A stretch of DNA of 64,000 bases from Morococcus cerebrosus (GCF_022749515.1 NZ_CP094242.1:1116001-1180000), one strand, 5' to 3'; shown: positions 42,812 through 53,295, counted from the stretch's first letter. Numbers and translations are program-made. The notes: a model not told the origin generated them from the letters alone.

Positions 42812-43327
42812 TCAGAACGGAATATCGTCGTCGATGTCTTCGACAGGGGCTGCCGGTGCGGCGGGTGCTTGGCGGCGTGGGGCGGCAGGAGGCTCTTGGT
42901 TTTGCGGGGCGGCTTGGTACTGTTGTTGCGGCGCTTGTTGTTGGTAGCCGCCTTGGCTGTAACCGCCGTCGTCGTAAGGTGCGCCGCCGCTGTTGTCGTT
43001 GCGGCCGCCGAGCATTTTCATTTCATTGGCGATAATGTCGTATGCGGTGCGTTCGATGCCGTCTTTGCCTTGGTATTTACGGCTTTGGATGCGGCCTTCC
43101 AGATAAACTTGGCTGCCTTTTTTCAGGTATTGTCCGGCGATTTCGGCAAGACGGCGGTACATGGTGATGTTGTGCCACTCGGTGCGTTCCACGCGCTGGC
43201 CGTTGCGGTCGTTCCATGTTTCGCTGGTGGCGACGCTGAAATTGCAGACGGCTTCGCCGTTGGGCATATAGCGGACTTCGGGGTCGCGACCGAGACGGCC
43301 GATAAGGATGACTTTGTTCAATGACAT
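42812..43327 (-). CDS. ssb: Single-stranded DNA-binding protein
   Basis: SSB coats single-stranded DNA in replication, repair and transformation. The 171-residue protein has the OB fold (1-110; [39 protein letters not shown]), a Gln/Pro/Gly-rich tail and the acidic tip DDDIPF that docks partner proteins. It starts 3 bp after the stop of the MFS gene at 43331, so the two are co-transcribed; this puts a transporter and SSB in one operon. Confidence 0.97.
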   Translation of the reverse strand: MSLNKVILIGRLGRDPEVRYMPNGEAVCNFSVATSETWNDRNGQRVERTEWHNITMYRRLAEIAGQYLKKGSQVYLEGRIQSRKYQGKDGIERTAYDIIANEMKMLGGRNDNSGGAPYDDGGYSQGGYQQQAPQQQYQAAPQNQEPPAAPRRQAPAAPAAPVEDIDDDIPF

Positions 43328-43330
43328 TTT

Positions 43331-44713
43331 TTAAACTCCTGTGATGATGTTTTCGGCGGCCTCTTGGTCAAATCCTTTTTGCAACGCCTTGATGTAAATG
43401 GTTTGTTTGTCTGCGCTGAAGGTAATGCTTTCGACGCCTTCGACTTGGGACAATGCTTGGTAGAGCGAATCGTGTTTTTCCTGCCATGCGCGGCTGACGG
43501 GATAGCTGAGGTTTCTGACGGGTTTGGGCGCGGGTGCGAGTACGGCGATGACCAGCCATAACAGCATCAATATGCTGCAAAAGGTGAAAACGCCTGCAAA
43601 GCCGTATTGTTGAAACAGCCATCCGCCGCTTGCGCCGCCTACAAACAGCCCGACGGACTGCATGGTATTGTAAACGCCCATCGCCGTGCCTTTCAAATCG
43701 GCCGGTGCAATCTTAGACACCATGGACGGCAGGCTGGCTTCCAATACGTTGAAGCCGATAAAGTAAACAACCAGATAGGCGGTAATCAGCCAAATCGAGT
43801 GCATGCCGAACAATAAGCCGATTTGCGCCGCTGCGATGCAGGCGATGCCGAGGATGAAGACTTGCTTGAGCTTGTTGCGGGTTTCGCCGATGATGATGAG
43901 GGGGATCATAATCACCAGCCCTGCAATAGTCGAGGGCAGATAGACTTTCCAATGCTGGATTTTTTCCAAACCGAGCTGCGTCATGGCAAAAGGCAGGGCG
44001 GTGAACAACGCCATTTGTGCGGCATGCAGCGCGAAAATGCCGAAATCCAAGTTGAGAAGCTGGCGGTCGCGGAGGACTTCGCCCATGCGCGAGGGCTGCG
44101 CCTGTGTGTCTTCGTGCAGCTTGGACACTTCGGGATCAGGAGTCATCCAAGCGACAACGCCTATGCTGATGATGGTCAGGATGCCGGTCAGCATAAACAA
44201 TCCGGGAACGCCGATAATATCGGCAATCATCGGGGCGACCACAAGGCTGACGGAAAAGGTCAAACCTATGCTCAAACCTATCATCGCCATTGCGCGGGTA
44301 CGCACGCCGTCCCGGGTCAGGTCGGCAAGCAGCGCGGTCACTGCGGCGCTGACTGCGCCCGCCCCTTGGATGGCGCGCGCGGCAACCAGCATGGGCAATG
44401 AGTTGGCGGCAGCGGCGAGAAAACTACCGGCGGCAAAGACAATCAGTCCGACATAAATGGTTTTTTTGCGTCCGAATTTATCGGAGGCGATACCCAAAGG
44501 CAGTTGCAGCAAAGCCTGCGTCAGTCCGTAGATACCCATTGCCAGACCGACCAAGGTTTTGTTGTTTTCCGCGCCGGGCAACGAGGCGGCATATAAGGAC
44601 AAAACGGGGAGAACCAAGAACATCCCCAACATACGCAGTGCGTAAACGCCGGAGAGGGTGGTGCTGGCACGCCATTCGTGCGGGAACATTTGGATGCGGG
44701 TGTCTTTTGCCAT
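43331..44713 (-). CDS. MFS transporter with C-terminal ferredoxin-like domain (YajR type)
   Basis: A 460-residue inner-membrane protein with 12 hydrophobic helices. It has the MFS motif GIASDKFGRKKTIYVG between helices 2 and 3 and a YALRMLGMFLVLPVLSLY first helix. After the last helix, about 65 residues (LYQALSQVEGVESITFSADKQTIYIKAL) form a small cytoplasmic domain as in E. coli YajR. Substrate unknown. It is followed after 3 bp by ssb. Confidence 0.88.
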   Translation of the reverse strand: MAKDTRIQMFPHEWRASTTLSGVYALRMLGMFLVLPVLSLYAASLPGAENNKTLVGLAMGIYGLTQALLQLPLGIASDKFGRKKTIYVGLIVFAAGSFLAAAANSLPMLVAARAIQGAGAVSAAVTALLADLTRDGVRTRAMAMIGLSIGLTFSVSLVVAPMIADIIGVPGLFMLTGILTIISIGVVAWMTPDPEVSKLHEDTQAQPSRMGEVLRDRQLLNLDFGIFALHAAQMALFTALPFAMTQLGLEKIQHWKVYLPSTIAGLVIMIPLIIIGETRNKLKQVFILGIACIAAAQIGLLFGMHSIWLITAYLVVYFIGFNVLEASLPSMVSKIAPADLKGTAMGVYNTMQSVGLFVGGASGGWLFQQYGFAGVFTFCSILMLLWLVIAVLAPAPKPVRNLSYPVSRAWQEKHDSLYQALSQVEGVESITFSADKQTIYIKALQKGFDQEAAENIITGV

Positions 44714-44719
44714 AAACGG

Positions 44720-44759
44720 TTTTTCAGACGACCCGGTAGGATTTTGAGGTCGTCTGAAA
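44720..44759. terminator. Inverted DUS pair
   Basis: TTTTTCAGACGACC and GGTCGTCTGAAA, just downstream of the transglycosylase gene and upstream of the MFS gene. Likely terminator for the former. Confidence 0.55.
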
Positions 44760-44842
44760 TTTTAAAATTATCAGATGTGCGGATTATACAGGATTCAAAA
44801 GGGTTTGCATTTGCACGGGCCGCAGCCGTTTATACCCCGCGG

Positions 44843-45484
44843 TCAGCCCCATTGCCAGCGGTTGCGCCATGCGCCCAAGACGGCGTTGGGGTATTTGTTG
44901 CTGCCCAGGCTGCCGTTGAAGCGCGCCAAAGCGCGGACAATGTTGCCTTTTTCGATATTGTTGTAGTGGCGCAGGATGGTGCAGCCGTAGCGCAGGTTGG
45001 TGCGGATATCGAACAGATTGTGCGAAGGTTTGCCGATATAGTTTTTCCAAAACGGCATGACCTGCATCAGCCCGCGCGCGCCCACGCCGCTGATGGCATA
45101 TTGGCGGAACGCGCTCTCGACTTCGATCAAGCCCAAAATCACTTGGGTATTCAGCCCCGCGCGGCTGCTTTCGTATTGGATGTTGATCAGCAGGCGGCGG
45201 CGTTCGGCGGCATCGGGAACGTAGCGGGCAAGGCGGGAGGACATCGCCGCCAGCCAGCGTTCGCCTTCGTTTGGATCGGCGAACACGAGGCGCGGCGGAT
45301 TGACATTGTTGATGGAGCTGCGCATCACTGAAGCGACATCGTCGGCAAGCGTTTCTTCGCGTTGCGCGCCGGCGAGTGCGGCTGCAGGACTGAGCAGCAA
45401 TGCGCCGCCAGCCAGTAAAAAGCGGCGGCGGGACGGGGATTCGGGCGTGAGGATCAGGTTTTCCGTTTTCATGTGTACTGTCAT
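44843..45484 (-). CDS. Lytic transglycosylase (SLT domain), exported
   Basis: A 213-residue murein-cleaving enzyme. The N-terminus has a twin-arginine-like signal (PSRRRFLLAGGALLLSPAAALA). The SLT catalytic segment is GLIEVESAFRQYAISGVGAR then GLMQVMPFW, with the Glu of EVES as catalytic acid. The C-terminal repeats (LRYGCTILRHYNNIEKGNIV, ALARFNGS) are family-typical. Start may be Met1 or Met5. Confidence 0.9.
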   Translation of the reverse strand: MTVHMKTENLILTPESPSRRRFLLAGGALLLSPAAALAGAQREETLADDVASVMRSSINNVNPPRLVFADPNEGERWLAAMSSRLARYVPDAAERRRLLINIQYESSRAGLNTQVILGLIEVESAFRQYAISGVGARGLMQVMPFWKNYIGKPSHNLFDIRTNLRYGCTILRHYNNIEKGNIVRALARFNGSLGSNKYPNAVLGAWRNRWQWG

Positions 45485-45499
45485 TCGTTTAGTCGGTTT

Positions 45500-45542
45500 A
45501 AAGGTCGTCTGAAAACCCTATTTTTGTTTTCAGACGACCTTT
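45500..45542. terminator. Inverted DUS pair upstream of the transglycosylase gene
   Basis: AAAGGTCGTCTGAAAAC and GTTTTCAGACGACCTTT; strong hairpin between two divergent genes, so its role may be uptake rather than termination. Confidence 0.5.
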
Positions 45543-45752
45543 TGACGTTTGCAAAACGGCTATTATAAGAATATCTCCGTGCGGAATCAAAGGTGGCGTA
45601 CATCATTGATGAGCAGATTGACTTGAAACAGACAATGCGTGATACATCAATACGGTGCAATATTGCGGCGGTTTAAAGTTGATCTGCGATATTGTCAATC
45701 AACGGCGGGACAGAGTAACATTAGAGCTTCGTTTATCCACCGGTATTTCTTC

Positions 45753-47261
45753 ATGACCACTACGCCCACCAACGTCCTGGCATCCGTCGATTTAGGTTCC
45801 AACAGCTTCCGCCTCCAAGTTTGCGAAAACAACAACGGACAACTGAAAGTCATCGATTCCTTCAAACAAATGGTGCGTTTTGCCGCCGGTTTGGATGAAC
45901 ATAAAAACCTCGACGAAGCATCCCAAGAGCGCGCCTTGGACTGTTTGGCAAAATTCGGCGAACGGCTGCGCGGGTTCAAACCCGAACAAGTGCGCGTCGT
46001 GGCGACCAATACCTTCCGCGTAGCAAAAAATATCGCCCAATTCCTACCAAAAGCCGAAGCCGCACTGGGCTTCCCCATCGAAATCATCGCAGGCCGTGAA
46101 GAAGCCCGCCTCATTTACACCGGCGTCGTCCACACCCTGCCGCCCAACGGCGACAAAATGCTCGTCATCGACATCGGCGGCGGCTCGACCGAATTCGTCA
46201 TCGGCTCCGACCTCCAGCCGCTCGCTACCGAAAGCCTGCCCTTAGGCTGCGTCACTTACAGCCTGCGTTTTTTCCAAAACAAAATCACCGCCAAAGACTT
46301 CCAAGCCGCTATCTCCGCCGCACGCAACGAAATCCAGCGCATCAGCAAACTCATGAAGCGTACAGGTTGGGATTTCGCCATCGGCACCTCCGGCTCCGCC
46401 AAATCCATCCGCGACCTCATCGCCGCCGAGCTGCCCCAAGAAGCCGACATCACCTACAAAGGCATGCGCTACCTCGCCGACCGTATTATTGAAGCCGGTT
46501 CCGTCAAAAAAGCCAAATTCGAAAGCCTCAAGCCCGAGCGCGTGGAAGTGTTCGCCGGCGGACTGGCTGTCATGATGGCAGCGTTTGAAGAACTCGAACT
46601 CACCAAAATGACCGTTACCGAAGCCGCTCTGCGCGACGGCGTGTTCTACGACCTGATTGGACGCGGTTTGAACGAAGACATGCGCGATCAGACGACCGCC
46701 GAGTTCCAAAACCGCTACCACGTCAGCTTCAACCAAGCCAAACGCGTCGCCGAAACCGCGCAAGCCTTTATGGACAGCCTGTGCCACGCCAAAAACGTAA
46801 CCGTCCAAGACCTTGCCCAATGGAAACAATACCTCGGCTGGGCAGGCAGGCTGCACGAAATCGGACTCGACATCGCCCACACCGGCTACCACAAACACTC
46901 CGCCTACATCCTCGAAAACGCCGATATGCCCGGTTTCTCCCGCAAAGAGCAAACCATACTCGCGCAACTGGTCATCGGACACCGCGGCGACATGAAAAAA
47001 ATGGCGGACATCGTCGGCAGCAGCGAAATGCTTTGGTACGCCGTCCTCTCCCTGCGCCTCGCCGCACTTTTCTGCCGCGCCCGCCTGCCTTTGGATCTGC
47101 CGCCGCAAACCCAACTGCGCGCCGACGAAACCGGCAAAGGCTTCATCCTGCGCATCAGCCAAAACTGGCTCGAACAGCACCCCCTAATCGCCGCCGCGCT
47201 CGACTACGAAAGCGCGCAATGGCAAAAGATCGATATGCCTTTTAATGTGCAACCCCAATAG
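45753..47261 (+). CDS. ppx: Exopolyphosphatase (Ppx/GppA family)
   Basis: Hydrolyses terminal phosphate from polyphosphate (or pppGpp). The 502-residue protein starts at ATG 45753, giving MTTTPTNVLASVDLGSNSFR, with the ASKHA phosphate-1 motif. IDIGGGSTEFV is phosphate-2. The C-terminal HD-like domain has RLHEIGLDIAHTGYHKHSAY. The frame is open upstream, but the region before 45753 has no family match. Followed by a DUS-pair terminator. Confidence 0.92.
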   Translation: MTTTPTNVLASVDLGSNSFRLQVCENNNGQLKVIDSFKQMVRFAAGLDEHKNLDEASQERALDCLAKFGERLRGFKPEQVRVVATNTFRVAKNIAQFLPKAEAALGFPIEIIAGREEARLIYTGVVHTLPPNGDKMLVIDIGGGSTEFVIGSDLQPLATESLPLGCVTYSLRFFQNKITAKDFQAAISAARNEIQRISKLMKRTGWDFAIGTSGSAKSIRDLIAAELPQEADITYKGMRYLADRIIEAGSVKKAKFESLKPERVEVFAGGLAVMMAAFEELELTKMTVTEAALRDGVFYDLIGRGLNEDMRDQTTAEFQNRYHVSFNQAKRVAETAQAFMDSLCHAKNVTVQDLAQWKQYLGWAGRLHEIGLDIAHTGYHKHSAYILENADMPGFSRKEQTILAQLVIGHRGDMKKMADIVGSSEMLWYAVLSLRLAALFCRARLPLDLPPQTQLRADETGKGFILRISQNWLEQHPLIAAALDYESAQWQKIDMPFNVQPQ

Positions 47262-47274
47262 GGTTGAAAATAAC

Positions 47275-47344
47275 AAAAAGGTCGTCTGAAAATCCGTTTC
47301 TGCATTCTCTATGAGCGTTGAAACAGGTTTTCAGACGACCTTTT
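47275..47344. terminator. Inverted DUS pair between ppx and argB
   Basis: AAAAAGGTCGTCTGAAAA and TTTTCAGACGACCTTTT separated by about 35 bases; lies between two convergent genes, so it can serve both. Confidence 0.65.
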
Positions 47345-47410
47345 GTGTATTTGGTATTTGGGTATTGGCAAGGCCTGCTGTTTAACAAGCCTTGAATCAT
47401 CTGCCGACCG

Positions 47411-48310
<900 letters not shown>

Positions 48311-48332
48311 TCATTATTAACAATTTAATCAT

Positions 48333-48425
48333 TATAGCGGATTACCTTTGAATCAGTAAAAATCAGCTTCGCAACTGTTTGCTGCCTCGCCGTCTTGTCC
48401 TGATTTAAAGTGAATCTGCCCTATC
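48333..48425. repeat. Degenerate Correia-like element
   Basis: TATAGCGGATTA at the left, and GCCTCGCCGTCTTGTCCTGA followed by TTTAAAGTGAATC at the right, resemble decayed Correia ends. The core is mostly lost. The 48302-48610 gap otherwise holds a DUS and no gene. Confidence 0.45.
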
Positions 48426-48610
48426 TTAACGTCAAAGGTCGTCTGAAACAACATTCCCCGCCCCTTATCGGTTGAGAACGCGCCCGTCGGAATGGTAGAA
48501 TCAACGGATTCGGGCATATCGGTTTGACGTCGCCGACGGATACGGTTATCGCCCACACATTTTTTCAAACAACGGTTATCCGGTTCGCCCGATATACCGA
48601 GGACTTTCCC

Positions 48611-49741
48611 ATGATTAAAATCAGCACTCAATTTGATGCCGGCTCCGTCGTCGTCAAAGACCTGACCGACCCTGCCAATATCCGCCTCGCCCTGCGTCCG
48701 GACAACGCTTCCAATTTCGCCCAATGGTTTTACTTCCGCCTGCAAGGTGCGGCGTATCAGAATTGCGTGATGCACTTTGAAAACGCGGCGGATTCGGCTT
48801 ATCCGCAAGGCTGGGAAGATTATCAGGCGTGCGCCTCTTACGACCGTCAAAATTGGTTCCGCGTCCCGACCGAATACGAAAACGGCGTGCTGACCATCAA
48901 CCATACGCCTCTCTCCAACAGCGTTTACTACGCCTATTTCGAGCCCTACTCCCACGAGCAGCATTTAAACCTCTTGGGCGACGCGCAAGGCAGCGGGCTT
49001 TGCCGCATCGACGACTTGGGCAGCACGGTGCAAGGCCGCGACATCAATCTGCTGACCATCGGCAACCAAGTCGAAAGCGACATGAAAATCTGGATTATCG
49101 CCCGCCAACACCCGGGCGAAACGATGGCGGAATGGTTTATCGAAGGGCTGCTCGGCCGCCTGCTCGATCCGCAAGACCCGACCGCGCGCACCCTGCTCGA
49201 CCGCGCCACTTTCTACATCGTGCCGAACATGAACCCCGACGGCTCGGTATTGGGCAACCTGCGCACCAATGCTGCCGGCGCAAACCTCAACCGCGAATGG
49301 GAAAACCCGACTTTGGAAAAAAGCCCGGAAGTCTTCCTCGTGCGCGAAAAAATGCTGGAAACCGGCGTGGATTTGTTCCTAGACATTCACGGCGACGAAG
49401 GGCTGCCGTTTGTCTTTGTCGCCGGTACGGAAGGCGTGCCGAACTACAATCCGCGCATTGCCGCGTTGGAAACTCAGTTCAAAACCGCCCTGCTCTCCGC
49501 CAGCCCCGACTTCCAAGACGAATACGGCTATGAAAAAGATGCGCCCGGTCAGGCAAACATGACGCTCGCGACCAACTGGGTGGGCAATCATTTCGACTGC
49601 CTCGCCTATACGCTCGAAATGCCGTTTAAAGACAACGCCAACCTGCCCGACGATGACTTCGGCTGGAACGGCCAACGCTCCCTGCGTTTGGGCGAAGCCA
49701 TGTTGTCGGCTGTTTTGAACGTTGTCGATGATTTACGATAA
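48611..49741 (+). CDS. M14-family cytosolic carboxypeptidase (Nna1/CCP-like)
   Basis: A 376-residue zinc carboxypeptidase. The start at 48611 gives MIKISTQFDAGSVVVKDL; the upstream open frame has no family match. An N-terminal beta domain (about 1-110) precedes the catalytic domain with the zinc motif ARQHPGETMAEWFIEG (HxxE), the NPDGSVLGNLRTNAAGANLN substrate loop, DIHGDEG (third zinc His) and the catalytic Glu in TLEMPFKD. This layout is that of cytosolic carboxypeptidases. The physiological substrate in bacteria is not settled. Confidence 0.88.
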   Translation: MIKISTQFDAGSVVVKDLTDPANIRLALRPDNASNFAQWFYFRLQGAAYQNCVMHFENAADSAYPQGWEDYQACASYDRQNWFRVPTEYENGVLTINHTPLSNSVYYAYFEPYSHEQHLNLLGDAQGSGLCRIDDLGSTVQGRDINLLTIGNQVESDMKIWIIARQHPGETMAEWFIEGLLGRLLDPQDPTARTLLDRATFYIVPNMNPDGSVLGNLRTNAAGANLNREWENPTLEKSPEVFLVREKMLETGVDLFLDIHGDEGLPFVFVAGTEGVPNYNPRIAALETQFKTALLSASPDFQDEYGYEKDAPGQANMTLATNWVGNHFDCLAYTLEMPFKDNANLPDDDFGWNGQRSLRLGEAMLSAVLNVVDDLR

Positions 49742-49760
49742 TTATTTTTCCCTATCACAC

Positions 49761-49805
49761 AAAAGGTCGTCTGAAAATCCCAATCGGCATTTTTAGACGA
49801 CCTTT
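49761..49805 (+). terminator. Inverted DUS pair after carboxypeptidase
   Basis: AAAAGGTCGTCTGAAAA and TTTTTAGACGACCTTT; one arm has lost a C of the DUS (TTTAGACGACC), but the hairpin holds. Confidence 0.65.
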
Positions 49806-49852
49806 GTCGGGCTAAAACACATAAACCGCCCTTCCCATAAGGAACACACATC

Positions 49853-50707
49853 ATGATGATACATCCGCAGTTTGACCCCATTGCAATCAGTATCGGACCA
49901 GTCGCCATCCGCTGGTATGCCCTCAGCTATATCGTCGGCTTTATGCTCTTCCTATGGCTGGGCCGCCGCCGCATCAAACAAGGCAACACCGCCTTTACCC
50001 AAGAAATGCTCGACGACTTCCTGACTTGGGGCGTGTTGGGCGTCATCCTCGGCGGACGGCTCGGCTATATCCTGTTTTACAAATTCTCATACTACCTCGA
50101 CCATCCGCTTGAAATGCTCAAAGTTTGGGAAGGCGGCATGTCGTTCCACGGCGGCTTCTTGGGCGTCGTCATTGCCATGTGGCTGTTCAGCCGCAAACAC
50201 AAAATCAGTACCTTGAAAACCATGGATTTCGTCGCACCGCTCGTTCCGCTGGGTTTGGCTTCCGGCCGTATCGGCAACTTCATCAACGGCGAACTCTGGG
50301 GCCGCATTACCGACATCAACGCCTTTTGGGCAATGGGCTTCCCGCAAGCGCACGCAGAAGACCTCAACGCCGCCGTGCGTAACCCGCTTTGGGCGGAATG
50401 GATGCAGCAATACCACGTCCTGCCGCGCCACCCTTCGCAACTCTACCAATTCGCCCTTGAAGGCATCTGCCTCTTCATCGTCGTATGGATTTTCTCCAAA
50501 AAACCGCGTCCGACCGGACAAGTCGCCTCCCTCTTCCTCGGCGGCTACGGCTTCTTCCGCTTCATCGCCGAATATGCCCGCCAGCCCGACGACTATCTCG
50601 GCCTGCTCACCTTGGGCTTGTCGATGGGACAATGGTTAAGCGTTCCGATGATTGTTTTGGGTGCCATCGGTTTTGTTTGGTTCGGTAAGAAAAATCGCCT
50701 GAACTGA
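49853..50707 (+). CDS. lgt: Prolipoprotein diacylglyceryl transferase
   Basis: Lgt adds diacylglycerol to the lipobox Cys of prolipoproteins at the inner membrane; the several lipoproteins in this window are its substrates. The 284-residue protein has about seven membrane helices and the signature [32 protein letters not shown] and HGGFLGVV are also typical. Start may be Met1 or Met2. Confidence 0.96.
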   Translation: MMIHPQFDPIAISIGPVAIRWYALSYIVGFMLFLWLGRRRIKQGNTAFTQEMLDDFLTWGVLGVILGGRLGYILFYKFSYYLDHPLEMLKVWEGGMSFHGGFLGVVIAMWLFSRKHKISTLKTMDFVAPLVPLGLASGRIGNFINGELWGRITDINAFWAMGFPQAHAEDLNAAVRNPLWAEWMQQYHVLPRHPSQLYQFALEGICLFIVVWIFSKKPRPTGQVASLFLGGYGFFRFIAEYARQPDDYLGLLTLGLSMGQWLSVPMIVLGAIGFVWFGKKNRLN

Positions 50708-50898
50708 TGCCCAAAGGTCGTCTGAAAACCCAAACGGGACGCGATAACCAGCGTTCCGTTATCACGTCAGCTATTCCAAACCGGCACGATTTGCGATTCA
50801 TCAAACCGAATCGCAAAAAATCTTAAATCCGACTTGGTTTATCCGCCGCCCGATGGTATCGTGGTACACCTTTCCATCTTTTTTAAAGAGAGCCCAAA

Positions 50899-51045
50899 AT
50901 GTCAGAAGAAAACAAAATCAAAGTCAACGACCTGCCCGAAGACAAAAAAGAACAGTCTGAAGAAGTCGAGTTGCCCGTAGTCAACAACGAAGAAAAACGC
51001 GGCGGACACAGCGAAGGCGGTTGCTGCGGCGCATGCGGCGGTTGA
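50899..51045 (+). CDS. Small acidic protein with a Cys-rich tail
   Basis: 48 residues starting MSEENKIKVNDLPEDKKEQS. It is highly charged in the first 35 positions and ends HSEGGCCGACGG, with three Cys and one His that could hold a metal or iron-sulfur site. AAAGAGAG precedes the ATG and a DUS-pair terminator follows (51062-51107), so it has the frame of a real gene despite its size. I do not know a characterised family; the function is unknown. Confidence 0.75.
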   Translation: MSEENKIKVNDLPEDKKEQSEEVELPVVNNEEKRGGHSEGGCCGACGG

Positions 51046-51061
51046 TTCCGTTTTGAAAAAC

Positions 51062-51107
51062 AAAGGTCGTCTGAAAACCTGAAACATGGTTTTCAGACGA
51101 CCTTTTT
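51062..51107 (+). terminator. Inverted DUS pair with T run after the small Cys-rich gene
   Basis: AAAGGTCGTCTGAAAACC and GGTTTTCAGACGACCTTT followed by TT; 18-bp arms, the best-formed DUS hairpin in the window. Confidence 0.8.
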
Positions 51108-51171
51108 ATCGGACAAGGGATGATGACGATAAGGGAGTCCCATCCAAACCCGTCATACTTTCAAATAAGGA

Positions 51172-51777
51172 TTACGAACGAGCCAGTAAATGTTTGCTCA
51201 TTTGAGGGCCATTGTTGTCTTCAAATTTAATCAGGCTTGCTTTGACATGATAGCCCAATACCTTCGCAATAATTCCGCTCGTGGACTTTCTCAGTATGCG
51301 GTTGTAGCGTTCTGCGGAGCGGTTGTAAGCACGGCGCGCGGAAACAACGTCGTTTTCAGCTGCATCCAGCATTTCAAGCTGGCTTTTCAACCCTTCGTCG
51401 GGTCGTTGTTTTAAGTTTTTTTCCAAAGCTTCCTGCAAGCTTCGGAGCAATTTGTTTAATTCTGCTTCCGCATTGCACAGGCGGGAGAGCGATTCCGGCG
51501 AAAAAGATTTGGATGCCTGGCTCAATATTGCTTCTGCATCGCCACAGGCGGACAACAAACCTTTATCCATATCGTCACCTTCGCGCCCCAAGTAGATTTT
51601 TGACGCATCTAAAACATGTCTGACTGCCTGGTGCCTACACGCCAAAGCGATACGCAATGCAACGAAAGATTCTTGGTAATCTTTTTTACAACGGCTGAGC
51701 TTTTGTTTGAAATTAATCAGCAGAAAGCCCAATATCACGGCGATGAAAATAAGACTAATGATTCCCATAATGCTCAT
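51172..51777 (-). CDS. LemA-like membrane protein
   Basis: 201 residues: one N-terminal membrane helix (IMGIISLIFIAVILGFLLINF) followed by a helical bundle. The end, ARRAYNRSAERYNRILRKST then AKVLGYHVKASLIKFED, matches the LemA pattern (A-R-x-x-YN … YN … GF … F). The role of LemA proteins in bacteria is unclear. It is an isolated gene. Confidence 0.7.
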   Translation of the reverse strand: MSIMGIISLIFIAVILGFLLINFKQKLSRCKKDYQESFVALRIALACRHQAVRHVLDASKIYLGREGDDMDKGLLSACGDAEAILSQASKSFSPESLSRLCNAEAELNKLLRSLQEALEKNLKQRPDEGLKSQLEMLDAAENDVVSARRAYNRSAERYNRILRKSTSGIIAKVLGYHVKASLIKFEDNNGPQMSKHLLARS

Positions 51778-51905
51778 CCTTGATTATTTATTGAAGTAAT
51801 GTGTTGAGTATTTTGCAGATTTTTCGCGAACGAAAACCAATCCGCAGAGTTGATTTAGTTTGATGGCATTATAACCCAAATAGATTTTTTTTGCCCATAA
51901 GTCAT

Positions 51906-51945
51906 AAAAAAGGCCGTCCGAATTTTGTTTCAGACGACCTTTTTC
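51906..51945. terminator. Inverted DUS-like pair
   Basis: AAAAAAGGCCGTCCGAA and TTTCAGACGACCTTTTT; a degraded pair (one arm CCGTCCGAA), upstream of the LemA-like gene and beside a Correia element. Confidence 0.45.
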
Positions 51946-51974
51946 ATACACCTTATATCTTCATTTCAATAAGT

Positions 51975-52081
51975 TATAGTGGATTAAATTTAAATCAGGA
52001 CAAGGCGACGAAGTCGCAGACAGTACAAATAGTACGGCAAGGCGAGGCAACGCCGTACTGGTTTAAATTTAATCCACTATA
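51975..52081. repeat. Correia repeat enclosed element, short form
   Basis: 107 bp from TATAGTGGATTAAATTTAAA to TTTAATCCACTATA, exactly 50 bp shorter than the full-length copy at 2127-2283 and lacking its central segment. It overlaps the 3' end of the metallophosphoesterase gene and supplies its last codons and stop. Confidence 0.92.
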
Positions 52082-53193
52082 CTTCCCTTCACATCAATCA
52101 CCCACACTTCCGACTGCGAACCCAAGCGCAGCGGAATCCCCCAGAAACCGTAGCCGGACGTAACAAAAAAGTGTCTTCCGCCGATTTCCTCGTAGCCGTA
52201 GGCAAGGCGGTAGAGCGTGCGCACAATCAGGTTTGCCGGCGCGATTTGACCGTTGTGTACATGGCCGGAAACTTGAACATCGATAGGCAGCGTGGCGTGT
52301 GTCTCGACTTCGGTCGGGCGGTGGTCCATCAGCAAAACAGGCTGGTCGGTATTGTGGTTTTCCAGCAACTGCGCGACAGACGGACGTTCGTGATCCAAGT
52401 CATCGTTGCGGCCGACGAGCAGGAAAGCATCGTGTTGCAACACTTGGTTGCCGAGTACGGTAATGCCTGCCGCTTCGAGGTCATGGCGGATGCGCGCGCT
52501 GTCGCCGAACATATCGTGGTTGCCCAAAGTCGCGTAAACGCCCAACGGCGCTTTCAGACGACCCAGATGCGGCTGCATATTCTCTTTGCGGTAGGCATCG
52601 ACGTTGTCGTCCATCAAATCGCCCGGCAACAGGATTAAATCGACTTTTTCGCGGTTCATGATGTCCACCAGCTTATCCAGTTGCCGCGCGCCGAACAAAA
52701 TTCCCAAGTGCAGGTCGCTTGCCATGCCGATACGCAGCGGTTTGTCCATTTTCTTATCAATCACGACGGTCTGATGACGAACAACGGGCGTATAGGCGTT
52801 GTACATCCCAAAGCCGACCAAGCCGAACACAAACAGCGGCGCAAACAAGCGCAGGCTGCGCGACAGCGACCGGCTGGCCACGAATTTGCGCAGCAGCAGA
52901 AACAGGATAAACGTCGCCAATGCCGCATACATCACAAACAGCAGCAACACCATCCAAAACGCCATGATGCGGAACATAAAATGTCCCAATTCCAACAAAA
53001 GCCCCGCCAACAGGCCGTTAGTCACGAAATACGACACCCCCATCAGCCAACGCCTGCCCGCCTTGCCGACCACCGGCGCGAACAGCCATTGCAACGAACG
53101 CCCCAGTCCGAACGTGAAAAGCTGGAGCAATACAATCATAATCAAAAACATCGTACCGAACATAAAGCGAACCTGTTGAAAATCAAAAAACAA
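52069..53193 (-). CDS. Membrane metallophosphoesterase; 3' end supplied by a Correia element
   Basis: A 374-residue protein with three to four N-terminal membrane helices (about 10-130) and a C-terminal calcineurin-like domain with the metal ligands SDLHLG, GDLMDDN, LGNHDMFG, MDHRP and SGHVHNGQ. This layout is like YkuE/YaeI (lipid or cell-envelope phosphoesterases); substrate unknown. The final four codons (SIVD) and the TAA come from the end of the Correia element. The start may be Met1 or Met11. Lies divergent to the Dyp peroxidase gene. Confidence 0.87.
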   Translation of the reverse strand: MFFDFQQVRFMFGTMFLIMIVLLQLFTFGLGRSLQWLFAPVVGKAGRRWLMGVSYFVTNGLLAGLLLELGHFMFRIMAFWMVLLLFVMYAALATFILFLLLRKFVASRSLSRSLRLFAPLFVFGLVGFGMYNAYTPVVRHQTVVIDKKMDKPLRIGMASDLHLGILFGARQLDKLVDIMNREKVDLILLPGDLMDDNVDAYRKENMQPHLGRLKAPLGVYATLGNHDMFGDSARIRHDLEAAGITVLGNQVLQHDAFLLVGRNDDLDHERPSVAQLLENHNTDQPVLLMDHRPTEVETHATLPIDVQVSGHVHNGQIAPANLIVRTLYRLAYGYEEIGGRHFFVTSGYGFWGIPLRLGSQSEVWVIDVKGSIVD

Positions 53194-53248
53194 ACGGCGG
53201 ATTCTATCATATCCGCCCTTTCAGACGAGGTCGTCTGAAAACCTTAAG

Positions 53249-53257
53249 TGCTATAAT
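53249..53257 (+). promoter_or_regulatory. Extended -10 promoter of the Dyp peroxidase gene
   Basis: TGCTATAAT, 38 bp before the ATG, right after a DUS. Same form as before miaA. No clear -35. Confidence 0.55.
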
Positions 53258-53295
53258 ACCGCCTGAAAAATCCAATAAACCGAAAAGGAAACACA

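Noticed and set aside
51975..52081. Regulatory stem-loop specific to the metallophosphoesterase gene
   Set aside because: The sequence is a standard short Correia element and not gene-specific.
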